A stretch of 64,000 nt of DNA from positions 3,348,001 to 3,412,000 of the forward strand of contig NC_026659.2 in NCBI RefSeq assembly GCF_000004075.3, given 5' to 3'. Of the stretch, positions 38,501-50,104 are shown one piece after another. Both the position numbers and the translations under genes were made by a program. How positions within the stretch are numbered: position 1 is the stretch's first letter; each line of letters opens with the position of its first letter. Source of the DNA: Cucumis sativus. Taxonomy: Eukaryota; Streptophyta; Magnoliopsida; Cucurbitales; Cucurbitaceae. Below the pieces are notes generated by a model. The model worked only from the letters and a program-made list of their open reading frames with translations, was not told the origin of the DNA and did no database searches.

Positions 38501-39394
38501 TTTTAATAAAAATAAAAATAGAATTATGTACGAGTTATTTGTTATTATAAACCAAAAGCAAGCAACTATATATGAAAATTAGATATGCATAAAAAAAAAT
38601 TAGAAATAATCAACTAGAGCTTAACTCAGTTGGTATGTGCTTAATACCTTAAGATCAAAAGACCTTGTTTAAATCTCTTTTAACTCTATTGTGCTAAAAA
38701 AGAAAAAGATGCAAATAAGCAACTTCAAACTTGATTTTCGAATTTTTATATACTTTAGAAAAAGTTACAAAAAGTAATATAAATATTGTTTTGAATTCTT
38801 TTTTTATAAATATTGTCCACATCGATATCTCCATAATCTTTATTGTTTGGTTCAAAATACACAATTAGTTAATGATTTTTCCATATAATAAAAAGAATAA
38901 ACAATAAGCAATCATCCATTCTTGATCACAGATTATCCAAACCCACAAAACAGCAAGAACGAAACCAAAAATTACTTACAGTGATGACAACGCCACCGCC
39001 AGATTTCTGCCCCAAAGTAAGACCCAACGGCTTATCAACTTCAACCTCAATCGTCTTGGAAGCTCCGGCAGTCTTCGCCGCTCTAATTTGAAGCCCCTTC
39101 GACCGCTTACCGCCCTCGGCCTCTGTATTCTCCGCCGTAAACCAATGCGACACCCCCTTCTTAGCCTCCGCCACCGACAACCCTAGAAAAACGCTTTTCT
39201 GAAGAACAAACAACAACAGTCAGTAGAAAGCCCAAGCAAGGAAACGGGGATTTGGGTTTTATTTGGAATACCTGAGTAGTCAGCGAAACAGATGGTTTTG
39301 GAGATGGGAAGTGAGGGGAAGATCTGATGGAGGATCTGGTGTAGGCGGCGGAGCAGGAGGAGGATGAGCTTGCTGCAACAATGGCGGATGACAT
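35599..39394 (-). CDS. ENH1: Chloroplast PDZ-rubredoxin protein ENH1
   Basis: Six exons on the minus strand: 39394-39272, 39198-38980, 37699-37533, 36668-36587, 36485-36417 and 35769-35599, giving 276 residues; all junctions keep frame. The Ser-rich, acid-poor N-terminus (MSSAIVAASSSSSCS) is a chloroplast transit peptide. Exons 2-3 encode a PDZ domain (PLGLTLGQKSGGGVVIT, then AAKAGLKSGDQVLY). Exons 5-6 encode rubredoxin with the two iron-binding pairs CLDCG and CPQC. The C-terminus is a membrane helix (VIAGLVAGIGAVGALLVYGL). This is the domain order of Arabidopsis ENHANCER OF SOS3-1 (At5g17170), a thylakoid-associated protein linked to salt tolerance and redox balance. Its upstream neighbour, the acidic protein at 42965-45401, resembles the Arabidopsis neighbour At5g17160, which supports orthology. 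Confidence 0.92.
36240..36380 (-). repeat. tRNA-derived SINE in ENH1 intron 5
   Basis: In the minus sense, gagtatagtttagtggatat (box A) is followed by agggtttgatctcca (box B) about 35 bases on, and then by an unrelated body. Both boxes are close to the tRNA consensus, so this is the best SINE head in the window. Same orientation as the gene. Confidence 0.6.
38607..38705 (+). repeat. tRNA-derived SINE relic in ENH1 intron 2
   Basis: gcttaactcagttggtatgt (box A, very close to tRNA) is followed by accttgtttaaatctc (box B) about 40 bases later. It is antisense to the host gene. Confidence 0.6.
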
Positions 39395-40000
39395 TTTTGT
39401 GGAGATGGGGAGATTTGAAATTTGGGGGAAAATGGAGGATGATGATTGTGATATAAATATGGTGTGTGTTTATTGGGTGAGGAATGTGGTGGAGTTGGAC
39501 ACACTCATAGCCACACGCCTACTTCTTTTGCTCACCACTAACTAACTGCTAGACTACACAGTTTTTCAACTTTTTTTTAGTTGTATTTGTTTGTGAAAAA
39601 ATTACTTTTTTCTTAGTCCTCTAATTTTCAAGTTTGGTCTATGGAGTATGCCTTCTGAGAAAAAGGTTTAAAAACTATGATGTTATAGTTTTTCTTCTGA
39701 TATAAACATGTGTGAGTTGTTCTGGTGGAAGCATTGGTTTGGTTCTCACAAACATACAAATTTGTTAAATGTATATGATATTTTCTAATGGGTTAAAAAG
39801 TTATTTAAGGATGTAGCAAATTAGTACTTCACAAATCTAGAGAAAGCAACTCATATAGATAGAGTTTTGTCAGTTAAAATTCATTGACACTTTCTATATG
39901 ATTAGAATTCATCCATTAGAATACAAATATAGATAGAAAAGATCTCTTGCCTTAGCACCATGTCTTCCTGTATAAATAAGCACATCCATCAAGAGTACAA

Positions 40001-42350
40001 ATGAGCTTCTTCAATGGCTTGTTCTTCCCCTTGTTGCAACTTTAGCTTTCATGTCTTTTAATAGAAGAGATAATATTTCATATGATTCAAATGTTGTAAT
40101 TATCAATGACGAATAACGTATTATGGTATTCTCGGGTTCAATTTATTATCCACGCATCACTTAAGCAATGTGGCATGATCTTATTCAAAAAACTAAAGAT
40201 TGTGGACTTGATGCAATCGAGACATACACATTTTTTAAGATCGTCACAAGCCTCAATGATGAAAATATTATTCCTCTAAACGTCTAGATTTTATCAAATT
40301 CTTTCAAGCTTGTCCAAGATGTCGGCCTCTACGTTGTCATGAGTATTGGTACTTACGTGTGTGTCGAGTGGAACTACAAAGACTTTCCATTGTAGTTACA
40401 CAATATGTCAGGAATCCAACTGCAAACTACCAATCAGGTCTACAAGAATGAAATGCACATTTTCACGCCAAAAGTAGTGAATATGTGTAAACAAGTTAAC
40501 CCCTTTGCATCATAAGGAGGGTCGATAATATTAGCTCAAATCGAAAATGAGTATAGAAATGTGATGACACCTTATGGAGATGCGGGGAAAGCATATATCA
40601 ATTGGTGTACTCAAATGGTCGAATATTTGAATATTTGTGTTCCATAGATCATGTGTCAATAAAGTGATACCCCTATGATAATTTTACTCCAAACAATCCT
40701 AAGAACCCAAAAATGTTCACTAAAAATTGGGTGGGATGGTTCAAGAAATTGACAAAGACCTTTACAGAACTGTTGAAGATGTAACATTTTATGTGGCAAG
40801 ATTTTATCAATATAGTGACGCCTTCATATCAATCATTACATGTATCATGTAGGCAGAAATGTTGGAAGAACATCAAGAGGTTCATTCATGACTACATCTT
40901 ACGATTGCCATGCTCCACTTAATGAATATGGAAACTCGAATCAACCTAAATGGGGGACATCTCAAACAACTTCATGCTTCAATCAAGTTGGCTGAGAAGA
41001 TTCTCACTAGCGGCACACACTTAGACCAAAATTTTAGTAGCTTTGTAACTTTAATGAAATTGTCTAACCCAACAATGAGGGAGTGGTTTGTCTTTTTTAG
41101 CAACATAGATGGTAAAAAAGATGTCATCGTAGATCTACAAGCAGATGACAAATATTTTGTACCAGCTTAGACTATGAGCATTCTTGATGGGTGCAACAAG
41201 GAAGTTTACAACCCTGCAAAATCAATTCTCAGACATCTATATTTGCGAGGGAGCAACATTAGAGAGAAAATGCACAACTTTTGTGGGTTCGGGCTTTAGA
41301 GCTTATGAAAGACACCCTACAAGAAAACGTAAAATTGTGGCAAACCTTCTTTTGTAACAAAAAAGAGTCATGATTGATTTCAACAATTACTTGTGGTACA
41401 TGACGAATGTTAACACCAATGATGCAACATCTTCACTTCAAAAATGACTCTCCAAGTAAATAAGAAGGGTCATGTGCTTCATGTTTTCGTCAATAGAAGG
41501 TAAATTAGAAGTAATAGTCAAAGTTTTGTGTTCGAGAAACTTATTCTATTAAAATCGAGAACCAACACAATAACTCTCTTTTTAGTACCATATCGTAATA
41601 TGGTGCCAACGAGAATCGATGGGGTCCTATTTATCTAATTGGAGATAAAAATGTGACGACTGAAGAAAATTAATTTACAACTCAATGTTCTCCCACGTAA
41701 CAAATTGAAATGCATTAAATTATAAAGCTATTGGAAGACCAATAACATGGCTATAAGACTAGCTTTAAAACCCGTTACGAAAATGGCCTAATAGCCTTGG
41801 ACATGCAAGGAATGAAAAAATGTCAGACTTGGATAAATGACCAAAGCATAAGCAGATTTTGGTCTTCTTTCATTGTTGGCAATGATAGTTGTAACACAAC
41901 TTATGACTATAGAGGTGCATACGACCCTACCCTAGCAAATGTGTTGGAAATTGTAGAAATCCTTCTCCAAGATGGTATCAGGTTCCAAGATTGTTTCTAT
42001 CAAGCGACACAAAACGTGTTGATTTTATTTGAAAAAATTGGTAGATATTCTCAACATATGTCCGTTCAAACCATCACAATAGGAACTACACGTGAAAATG
42101 CTAACGAACAAAGGAAGCATCTAGCTATCTTGTCAAAGAAGACATGTCATCTCTAAATCCAATTTGGTAGCTACAAAAGTTTGAAGGAAAAATGTTGTTA
42201 GAAGTGAGACTCATGGGACGTGACAAACCATGCTATTTTAGTGGAAAAGGTTTGCATAGGGATGGCAATTCAAGCACTTTAATAATTTGCACAAAAAATT
42301 GAGTGATGCAATTCAAGCACACTATGCGACAGAATTGGGTGCTGCGATGC
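40001..42350 (+). pseudogene. Processed pseudogene of a GH35 beta-galactosidase
   Basis: An almost full-length, intron-free, decayed copy of a plant secreted beta-galactosidase. Landmarks in order: a start like MSFFNGLFFPL at 40001; YDSNVVIIND near 40080; DCGLDAIETY near 40205; VGLYVVM and YVCVEWNY near 40320-40375 (usual GPYVCAEWNYGG); NMSGIQL; LAQIENEY near 40530 with the catalytic Glu context kept; NWVGWFK near 40725; [14 protein letters not shown]-like text near 40920; [32 protein letters not shown]-like near 41175; DMQG-K--TWI--QSI-RFW near 41800; and VQTITIGT near 42065. Stops and shifts occur throughout and one segment after MCQ is deleted. The working genes have many introns and none remains here, so it arose by reverse transcription. 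A TATA-like tataaataag lies 30 bases before the start. Confidence 0.88.
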
Positions 42351-42964
42351 TAATTTTTTTTTTATTTCTTTTCATTTTCGTGGACCGTGGGGTATGATTA
42401 TTTACTAATTCACAAACATAAGAGAAACTAGAAACTTTGACTTGGCAAACAGAAGTAAAATATAGACAAAAATCATTTTAGTCCTCCAGGTTACTTGGCC
42501 TTGGCAAAATTCCATAAACCAGCTCATGAACCAGCTTTGGAAAATAGAAAGAACAACTTGATTTGATTGAACTAGAACAACTTGATTTGATTGAACTAGA
42601 ACAACAACTATAGAAGGGTTAATGATTTTCAATATTTGTCTCTTTTAAACTGGTTTTTACTCCCTCAACTTCGACGATGAGAATAATAAAATCAAGAAAA
42701 TCAAAATGGCAGATGAAAGAAAAATGGATCTAAGAGATTCAACTAAGACAGCGGTTGTTTTCATCAAATCCCATCCAAAGTTGAAACACAAACTGCTAGC
42801 ATTTTTATTATTGAACTAATTAACATAAACTCAGACAAACTAATCGTTTACCTCATTGTTCCCTCCTCTCAAAAAACATCATGGAAAGAATAAAACAAAC
42901 ACAAAATCAATAACATGAGGCAAACCACAGTTTGAACCATGCACAATGCTCTCTTTCTAGACTT
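42351..42964. other. Intergenic; small 24-bp tandem repeat
   Basis: Two copies of a 24-base unit (gaacaacttgatttgattga then acta) lie at about 42550-42600. The rest is 3' flank of the acidic-protein gene. No gene is seen; the open frame at 42405-42632 is largely made by the repeat. Confidence 0.6.
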
Positions 42965-45401
42965 TTAATGTCTCTTCTCCAATTCATCCACGGTCATTCT
43001 GTTTTCCGGCACTGGTTGTAAAGCAGTTCTCACCTTCACGCCACCTCCAACAACCTGTTTATTATAATAATCATGATGTTATTAAGAATTCAAATTCAGA
43101 CTACAAATGCAAGTTTCATTAGTTGTAAAAAAATTCAACATGCTTACTTTTGTGTTGATGTTATTATTGTCCATCTTCTTATTGTTAAGTTGGAGTTTTT
43201 CCTTGAACAACTTCTTCAGCTGCCTTAGGCTAGTATCATTCTTCACCACAAACTGAACGAACTTTGGGTTCTGTTCTTTTTCAGCTTCTTCTTCCTCAAC
43301 ATCTGGGTTGTCCATTAGCAGACTAATGGTTTGTTCTTTAACGGGAGATTTGGCTTCTATTGTTGGCCTAGGGAATTGGGTTGCCAATGATTGAACTGCA
43401 TTGTTGTTGGATGATGTGGTAGTGATTTCCACCAAAGCTTCCTCACATTGAACAATGGCATTTGGGATTTCTGGTTGTGAGTCGATAGCTTCGACAGTTA
43501 TGTCTTTAGGAAGAGTTTCTTCTTCCACTTTCCATTGGATCTTGACATCAACCAAATCATCAGAAGCATTCTCAGGGAACTCCTCCATGGACTCGTTGAT
43601 AATTGTATCATCTTCTTCAGCTTGAACGGAACTTTTCTCCATTTCCGTTTCCTTCTTGTCTCCTTCGATGTCAGCATCTGATGCTTCATTTCCGGTTGTG
43701 GGATCTGATTTGTAATCATTTTCATCTTGATCGTCTTTCACTTCCAAAGATTCTTTATCACTGCTCAAGACATCATCTCCGACTTCGGTTTCTTCTTCCA
43801 CATTTTCATGGGGAAGAGATAGTTCTTCAGCAGAGTTATTCACGTGTTTTTCTTCTTCAACATCTTCTTCAATTTTATGGTCCAATTCACAGGTAGACTC
43901 ATTTTGTTGAGATTCAAACTCCTTACCAAATTCTTCTGCAATGCTCGATTTGTGAACTTCAGTAACATCCAAGTCTTCAGTAGGCAGAGAAGATTTGTCA
44001 GATTCATTGATTTCCTCAGCAGAACTCTCCACAGAATCATCATCTTTCGAAACTTCATTTACTTTTTCATCTTCAGAGAAGCATTTCACATCCGAGTTAG
44101 CATGAGGTGCTGCAAAAATGTAAAGAACATACAAAAATATCAGCTAAATATTGCTCAATACACAGATGAAGAAAAATTATTGACGGTTATTCATACCCTC
44201 TGTTATAGAATCATCAACGCTCTTTGCACTAATTACATTTTCATCAAAAGATTTTAACAGATCATCAAGAACAATTTCTGGTTCCTCCTCTGAGAGTTTT
44301 ACTTCAGTCCCCATCTCATTCTTCTCTCCATCATCAACTTCCACACTCAAATCTTCATCTAATTTGCTTACGGATTCATCGGTTTTCTTAGATTCAGTTT
44401 CTAATTCCATATTTTCCTTCACGGGTTCTGCACCAATTGCTATCAATCATCAAATTTCTCAACAAAAACAGATCGATAGGAAAAACAAAAAAGAAGAAGC
44501 CAATCACAAAATGCAAACCTGAAATGTTAGGCATATCATCGAATGACATATGGACAGTAATTGGTTCCATTTTCTCATCTCCCCCCAAACTCATGCTCTC
44601 CATATTCTTCTCCAGCAATCTGACAGACCTTCTAGTACTGTAAACTCGTTGCTCTGCAGCCCCACTGTCCTTAGTCTCGGTTCGTTTACGAGTTGAGGCC
44701 CCGGCAACTCTCTTCTGGCTTTTAGGCACAGCAGGGGTATTTTCAATCTCTTTCTTTTCTTGATCCAGATCTTTATCCTCTTTCTGATCATCAACCGTCA
44801 TCTGAAAATCAACTTTCTTGCAAGCTGAAGAAGCCGCCGCAGTTCTTCTCCGGCTACCCGGCAATGACGGAGTAGTCAAAGCCATATTAAGATCTCTGTT
44901 TTCGGATTCCTCCGTGTCTCTTGCCGCTGCACCTCGGCGTGATCGAGTGGTAATTGTCTCATCTTTGACGGCTTTTCTTCTTGTCGAAGTTCTCAATGCA
45001 GTTCGTGGAATTTCCGAGGAAATAACCTCTCCTTTCATCGGCGATTCAGGTACTCCAGATCTATCACCATTCAAAAACTCCTCGATTCCTTCAACCTATA
45101 TCAAGAGCGAATAAAGAAATATCTAAAAATTAACTTCCAAAATCTCCAAAATCACAAGATTCGACAGAATCAATAAACAAAAATAAGATTCAGAATCTCA
45201 ACAAGACCCACAGTTCTAAAATAACAAATCTTGAACAAGCAATACAAAATCAAAAGATGGAACACTAAAGGAAAGAAAACGACTCACGGATTGAAGAGCG
45301 GCGAGGGCATCGGCCATGGCAACATTAGTGATATTGGCTGGAATCTTATTCCTCTTGCAAAGGGCTTGGAGCTCTCTCCTGGACAAGGTATAGAAATCCA
45401 T
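42965..45401 (-). CDS. Acidic nuclear-type protein with SAP-like N-terminus
   Basis: Five exons on the minus strand: 45401-45288, 45095-44519, about 44427-44197, 44109-43148 and 43054-42965, giving about 657 residues. The acceptor of exon 3 could instead be nine bases earlier without changing the frame. The N-terminus (LSRRELQALCKRNKIPANIT) is helical and SAP-like. Next comes a basic, Arg/Thr/Ser-rich part with repeated TRR/SRRG motifs (about 60-190), then about 350 residues rich in Glu, Asp and Ser, and a short conserved end (KFVQFVVKNDTSLRQLKKLF, later GGGVKVRTALQPVPE). This looks like the uncharacterised Asp/Glu-rich plant family of At5g17160 and At3g03130; a chromatin or nucleolar role is only a guess from composition. 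Its neighbour is ENH1, as in Arabidopsis. The start at 45401 was chosen because the upstream open part begins at a GTG. Confidence 0.83.
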
Positions 45402-45965
45402 TGCAATAGGAAGATGAAATTTTGGTTTGGATTGAAGAAGTAGTTTTGACGCTGCCACAGGAAACGAGACGATTCGATGAAGTGGAGAAATGGAAGGGCT
45501 TTAAATAGGATGATAATCGGTGAAGAGAATAGCCGTTGCGTAAACCCTAAAGAAATGTGACCGTTAAGAGCGTCAATTTTGAATTTTGAAAAAGATGGAC
45601 TAAGCCCACCGTTTACTTGCATTTCGGATTTCTTATTATTTTTTTTCTTTTTCTGACTGAAAATTAACAAATATAATTTATTTTTAAGTTTTGAATTTAA
45701 CTTTTCTTAAATATTATATATCAAAAAACTACATTAATAAGTGTTTTTTTATAATTTAAATAGTGAAAACAAATTAGATTTTGTTTAAATAAAAAAAAAC
45801 AGGTGTCACGATAAATAAAAATAAGAAAATTTGAAAAACTCAATAATCAAAATCTTTTAATTTTATTTCATAGAATATAACACTATGAAAAGCTTTAGTA
45901 TAATTAAAAAATTATTAGGATGGAAGATTGAAATTCTGTGTGATGTATACTTTTGTGCACCATGT

Positions 45966-46771
45966 TGATAATCTCGAGTTTAGTGTTAAAATAAGGTCAT
46001 TTTGAAAAAATTGTTGTATAAGAAGAAGTTAGTTGTATGAAATTTATTTGCAAAAATAGAGTTATAAAAAAGAAGTATTTTACTAATTTTTTGAAGTTCA
46101 GTATTTTCTAAATTTTGAACAGTAATTTTTGTTTTATATCTGTTTATTATTTTATTGTAACTCAATGAATTTATATATAATGATATATGATTTCCTTTCG
46201 TCTCTATTTTATTTATTTTGAACCTCATTTTCATTGTTGTAAGTGCATTCTTAAGAATTAAATAATTTTTTCTATTTCATAGGTTACACTGAAACCATTT
46301 TGATATTTAAATTAATAATAAAATGCTGAATTAATTTTCTAACTTTATGTTAAGTATTATATTTATTTTCTTACAAAATTTAGGATTTAAACAATTTTAG
46401 AAATTTAAAAGACATTTAAATCACTTTAATGTTATAAATTTAAATTTATATGTGAGTGGTTCAACTGTCTTCTAAATTTCTAAAATTGATAAATCCTGAA
46501 TTTTACATTTTAATCTTAATTTAAATGTGAAATGTAGTTTCAACGTGGTACATATGAAATAGAAAATTTTATTTAATTTTAAAAAATACACTTATAGAAT
46601 AAAAAGAAAGCTCAAAATTAAATAAAAAAGAAAAAAAATTCATCCATTAAATTTATTGAGTTGCAATAAAATAATAAAAATATAAAACAAAAAGATTACT
46701 CTATTTTTTCAAATAATTTTCGTAGAACTTTATTTTTTCAAAATGATTTTAACACTAAGATTTGAGGTTCC
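45966..46771. mobile_element. Foldback (long palindromic) element
   Basis: The left half (from gataatctcgagtttagtgt) and the reverse complement of the right half (from gaacctcaaatcttagtgtt) align along nearly their whole length, sharing words such as tttagaaatttaaaagac/tttagaagac and attgtaactcaatgaattt/attgcaactcaataaattt. The two arms meet at a perfect 18-base palindrome, tataaatttaaatttata, at 46433-46450, with no spacer. Arms are about 475 and 325 bases because of gaps. No coding capacity. Long inverted arms are typical of foldback elements or non-autonomous MULEs; a target-site duplication could not be fixed. Confidence 0.75.
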
Positions 46772-46841
46772 CACGTAAAAAAAACTAAAGAGATTTGCAT
46801 TCTTTATTGGATAGATTGACTATTCCTTTCATTACTTTTTC

Positions 46842-47343
46842 TGTTGGGATAAACACGTTTGACTTGGACCAATTATCTCACTCTTGTGTGAAGCTGATAG
46901 AATACTACTCAACAATAATAATAAGCGAATTTAACGTGGAAAAACTCCCTCAACGTGAGGAGTAAAAAACCACGGACCGAAGTCAAAATCTCCACTATAA
47001 TCTTTAATGGGTACAACAAAGTTCTCCCTAGTCACAACTAGAGGCAAATATCTCGAGAATAACAATCCCGGTAACAAACAACAATGACAATGAAAGAAAA
47101 AAGGAAAAATCTCACAATATGTGGTAGCCAACTATCAACGAGAATCTAACTCTAAACAAAATCTCCACCGTACAGAATGAAGAACCTCGTGCCCAGAATA
47201 CACAGTCCAAAATACGAACCACACAAAAATTTTATTTTTCTTTCTTTTTCCACTGTCTTGTCGTCACTCCTTCACTGTCCATTAGTTAATTTCATAATAA
47301 AATTAACCTAATGGACGGGGCTTCAAGTGAAATAAGCTCAACA
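46842..47343. mobile_element. Probable solo LTR (fossil)
   Basis: About 502 bp with TG and CA ends in short inverted form (tgttggg at the left, ctcaaca at the right). It has no internal part and no coding sequence. The family is not determined; the style fits a Copia-type LTR. It looks old, since flanking five-base sequences are no longer a clear repeat. Confidence 0.4.
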
Positions 47344-47389
47344 TTCCCTTCAAAAATAAATTTAATTTGTCAATATGATCCATTTAAAT

Positions 47390-47663
47390 TTAGGGATAGT
47401 TGCAAATTTAGCAATTAAATTCAAATTAATTAAGTATATAACACAATTTTAAAAAATTTGCAAATATAGCAAAATTTATCAAATTCTATCAATGATATAA
47501 GTCTATCACTGATATACCATGTTGCAAATATTGGTCTATCACTGATATATTATATGAATTCTATCAGCCATTGATAGTTTTGCTATATTTGCAACTTTTT
47601 TAAAATATTGCTATATTCTTAATTATTATTGTTAAAATAGTCATCCATTACAAATTTCCTTAA
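47390..47663 (-). mobile_element. MITE, CTATCA/TGATAG family, copy B
   Basis: Its reverse complement matches 8503-8744 over the whole length, with the same ends (ttagggatagttgc here equals gcaactatccctaa there). Inner palindromic ctatcactgatat words are kept. About 274 bp. Confidence 0.75.
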
Positions 47664-47865
47664 ATTTAAGATTGTTTTTCTTTTAATCTTTTTCTTACTT
47701 TAAATGCAGGGAAATTGGAACGGATGAAATGAGAATCAAGTGAAGTGGAAAAAGTAAATGTTGAATAGATGAAATGAGAATGAGAATGATAGAACGTTGG
47801 CAAAGAAAATGAATATATGAATCAAAGGCCCTTTTGTCTAACTTTCAAAGACTTAATCAATGATG

Positions 47866-48150
47866 CAAAATTCATTTTTGTTTTATATTTTTTATTATTT
47901 GATTTTAACTCAATAAATTTATATATACATATGATTTCCTTTCATCTCTATTTCCTTTTATTTATTTTGAACCTTGTTTTCATTGTTATAAGTCCATTCT
48001 TAAGAATAATTAAATAATTTTTTCTATTTCATAGGTTACATTGAAACTATTTTGATATTTAAATCAATGATAAAATGCTCAATTAATTTTAAGTTTTAAA
48101 TATATTTATTTTTTACAAAATTGAGGATTTAGATTATTTTTTGAAAATAA
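47866..48150 (+). repeat. Part copy of one foldback arm
   Basis: This segment matches 46125-46415 in the same direction (ctcaataaatttatatatac, ttatttattttgaacctt, then ttctatttcataggttac). It contains one arm only. The matching arm and this copy lie on both sides of the solo LTR and MITE. Confidence 0.75.
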
Positions 48151-48430
48151 CTAAATGTTCAAATATAACGTAATTTATAAATAAAAAACACATATATATG
48201 TGACGTTTCACTAAAATGTTTAATTATTTTTCTAGACTTTGACTTAGTCATGCCTTTCCTTTAATTTTTAAAACTATTTTATACTTTAAATTTTGATATT
48301 TTATAACTTAGTTTCAACTTTCATGAATCAATGGAACATTCTTGTCTGAAATATAATGAATAAAAAAGCAAATCATTTCTTTTCTAAAAAAAATTATTGT
48401 CAAATTATTTAGAAAACTATATAATTTTCA

Positions 48431-49712
48431 AATAATACTTCAAAGTTATGAATAATATGCTAGAAGATTGTCCAAGATTATCAGTCTAAGGTGATTCACA
48501 AGAAAAAGATATATATTAAACGAACAATTTCAATTGACTAAGTCTCTAACAGCCATCTACTTTAGTTACAAATCTGTCTACCCCTTCCTCACAGTATACT
48601 GTATACAAATCTTAGCTACAAGTGGAATCAAGGCTGATGATGGCAGTTGACAAAATAATACTATATACAAACTCTATACATTCGAACTACTGGCTCGACA
48701 GACACGTATAGAATATAACTAACTGACCTTTACATCGTACGTAAGCATCAGCTTCAAGCATTCTTGTAAGCTTTATCAGAAATGGCAAGGTGATTGGCGG
48801 AAGATTCAAGTTTCAGCAACCTTTCTGACAATTACAGAAGCATATTTGGCGATTATGGACTCTGGGGATTGCCGAAGCTGCCCGATCACTGGAAATAGCT
48901 TTGATGAAAGAAGGAACTGTCGGCACGGTGTGTGTGCGCACATCTTTGCCAAGGAAAACAAGGCTATCTTGAGAGGACACTCATTAGCTGCATCTTTTCT
49001 GCTTGGATTCAAGGCTACTGCCGAACAGTCAGCCACCAACTTTAACAAAGCCTGTATATAACATATATATATATATATATAACTTTACGGGTCATCAAGA
49101 GAAATGAGTGCATAACTATAATTCTGAAATGACAATATCTAACAGTAAACCAGATTATTGATGTATAAGAATTTCATTGTCACAAAATTCCAGTCTGGTT
49201 CTATTGCCATTCAATCTAACCACAACACTCTAAAATAAACATCAGAATAATGTGTTTCAAAGCACTACGAAAACAGATTGAATAAATGGAAATGTTGGAG
49301 TCCAGGTATATCACTAAAATAATTATATCAATAATATGAAGAAAACTTCTGAATTCGGCTCTATCAGTTTCCAACTTCCTTAGCAGTCTTGTTAATAGGT
49401 AATTAATAGTTCAGTATGAAAGCTTTACAGACCTGCATTGCGCCTCTGGAAACTATACATCCTCACAGAGCATGTTGGAGTTGCGAACAAGGTTACTTAG
49501 TGCATCTGCCGCATTTGCTTTAGTTTTATCTTCCTCAGATGATACCAGTAAATTTGCTAGCTGAGGTATTGATCATCTCCTGAGCTCTCCATATATACAA
49601 CGTATCATCATGGTACATACAGCATTTCCAATCTGGTAAAAGATATAACCAACTACATCAGATAATTTCACATCAAATAGAATGCAGTAATCAAAAAAAG
49701 GATTAGTGACTG
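48431..49712 (-). pseudogene. Broken copy of the last exons of a TIO-like kinase gene
   Basis: This segment matches 62257-63806 in the same direction. The last exon (about 49051-48806) is still open and encodes an armadillo-type end (KIALFSLAKMCAHTPCRQFL, then SPESIIAKYASVIV). The exon before it (about 49640-49440) has several small insertions relative to the right-hand copy (extra bases near 49464, 49587, 49600 and 49611) that destroy its frame. No kinase part is present. The copy lacks an insert of about 250 bases that the right-hand copy has in its intron (63178-63440). It is a dead partial duplicate, not a gene. Confidence 0.8.
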
Positions 49713-50104
49713 AACAATAATGACCAATCACATAGTTCATGTGGTTATTATGATGGTGGCGACTGTGCTTCTATCTCAGACACAATCTAAATCTCCAATA
49801 CAAACTATAAAAAATGGTACACATAAATTCAATAAACCTCTTGCTAATGAATTTGAAACCTTTAAACCCAGGATTTGAAAAAGAAAAAGAAAAAAAAAAC
49901 AAACTCAACAGCTAAATAAGAAAAAAAAAAACTTGAACATGATTTAGTCATTTTTAATTAGAGGTAGTTTTGAAATATAAATAAAATCAAATCTAAACTA
50001 AGGTTGATTTTACTTGTTTTTAAGATTTTGCGATGACATAGAATAGATATATACACAATACATTTGCTATGCAATGAAATTTCTTATATTATAGTATTGA
50101 AAGA
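49713..50104. other. Intergenic
   Basis: AT-rich with A runs near 49880-49930. No gene or repeat of note is seen. Confidence 0.5.

Larger units (their letters stand above)
45402..48430. other. Repeat-rich intergenic region
   Basis: Gene-free. From left to right it holds the promoter of the acidic-protein gene (TATA-like atttaaag near 45500), a palindromic foldback element (45966-46771), a probable solo LTR (46842-47343), a MITE (47390-47663) and a part copy of one foldback arm (about 47866-48150). Confidence 0.7.
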
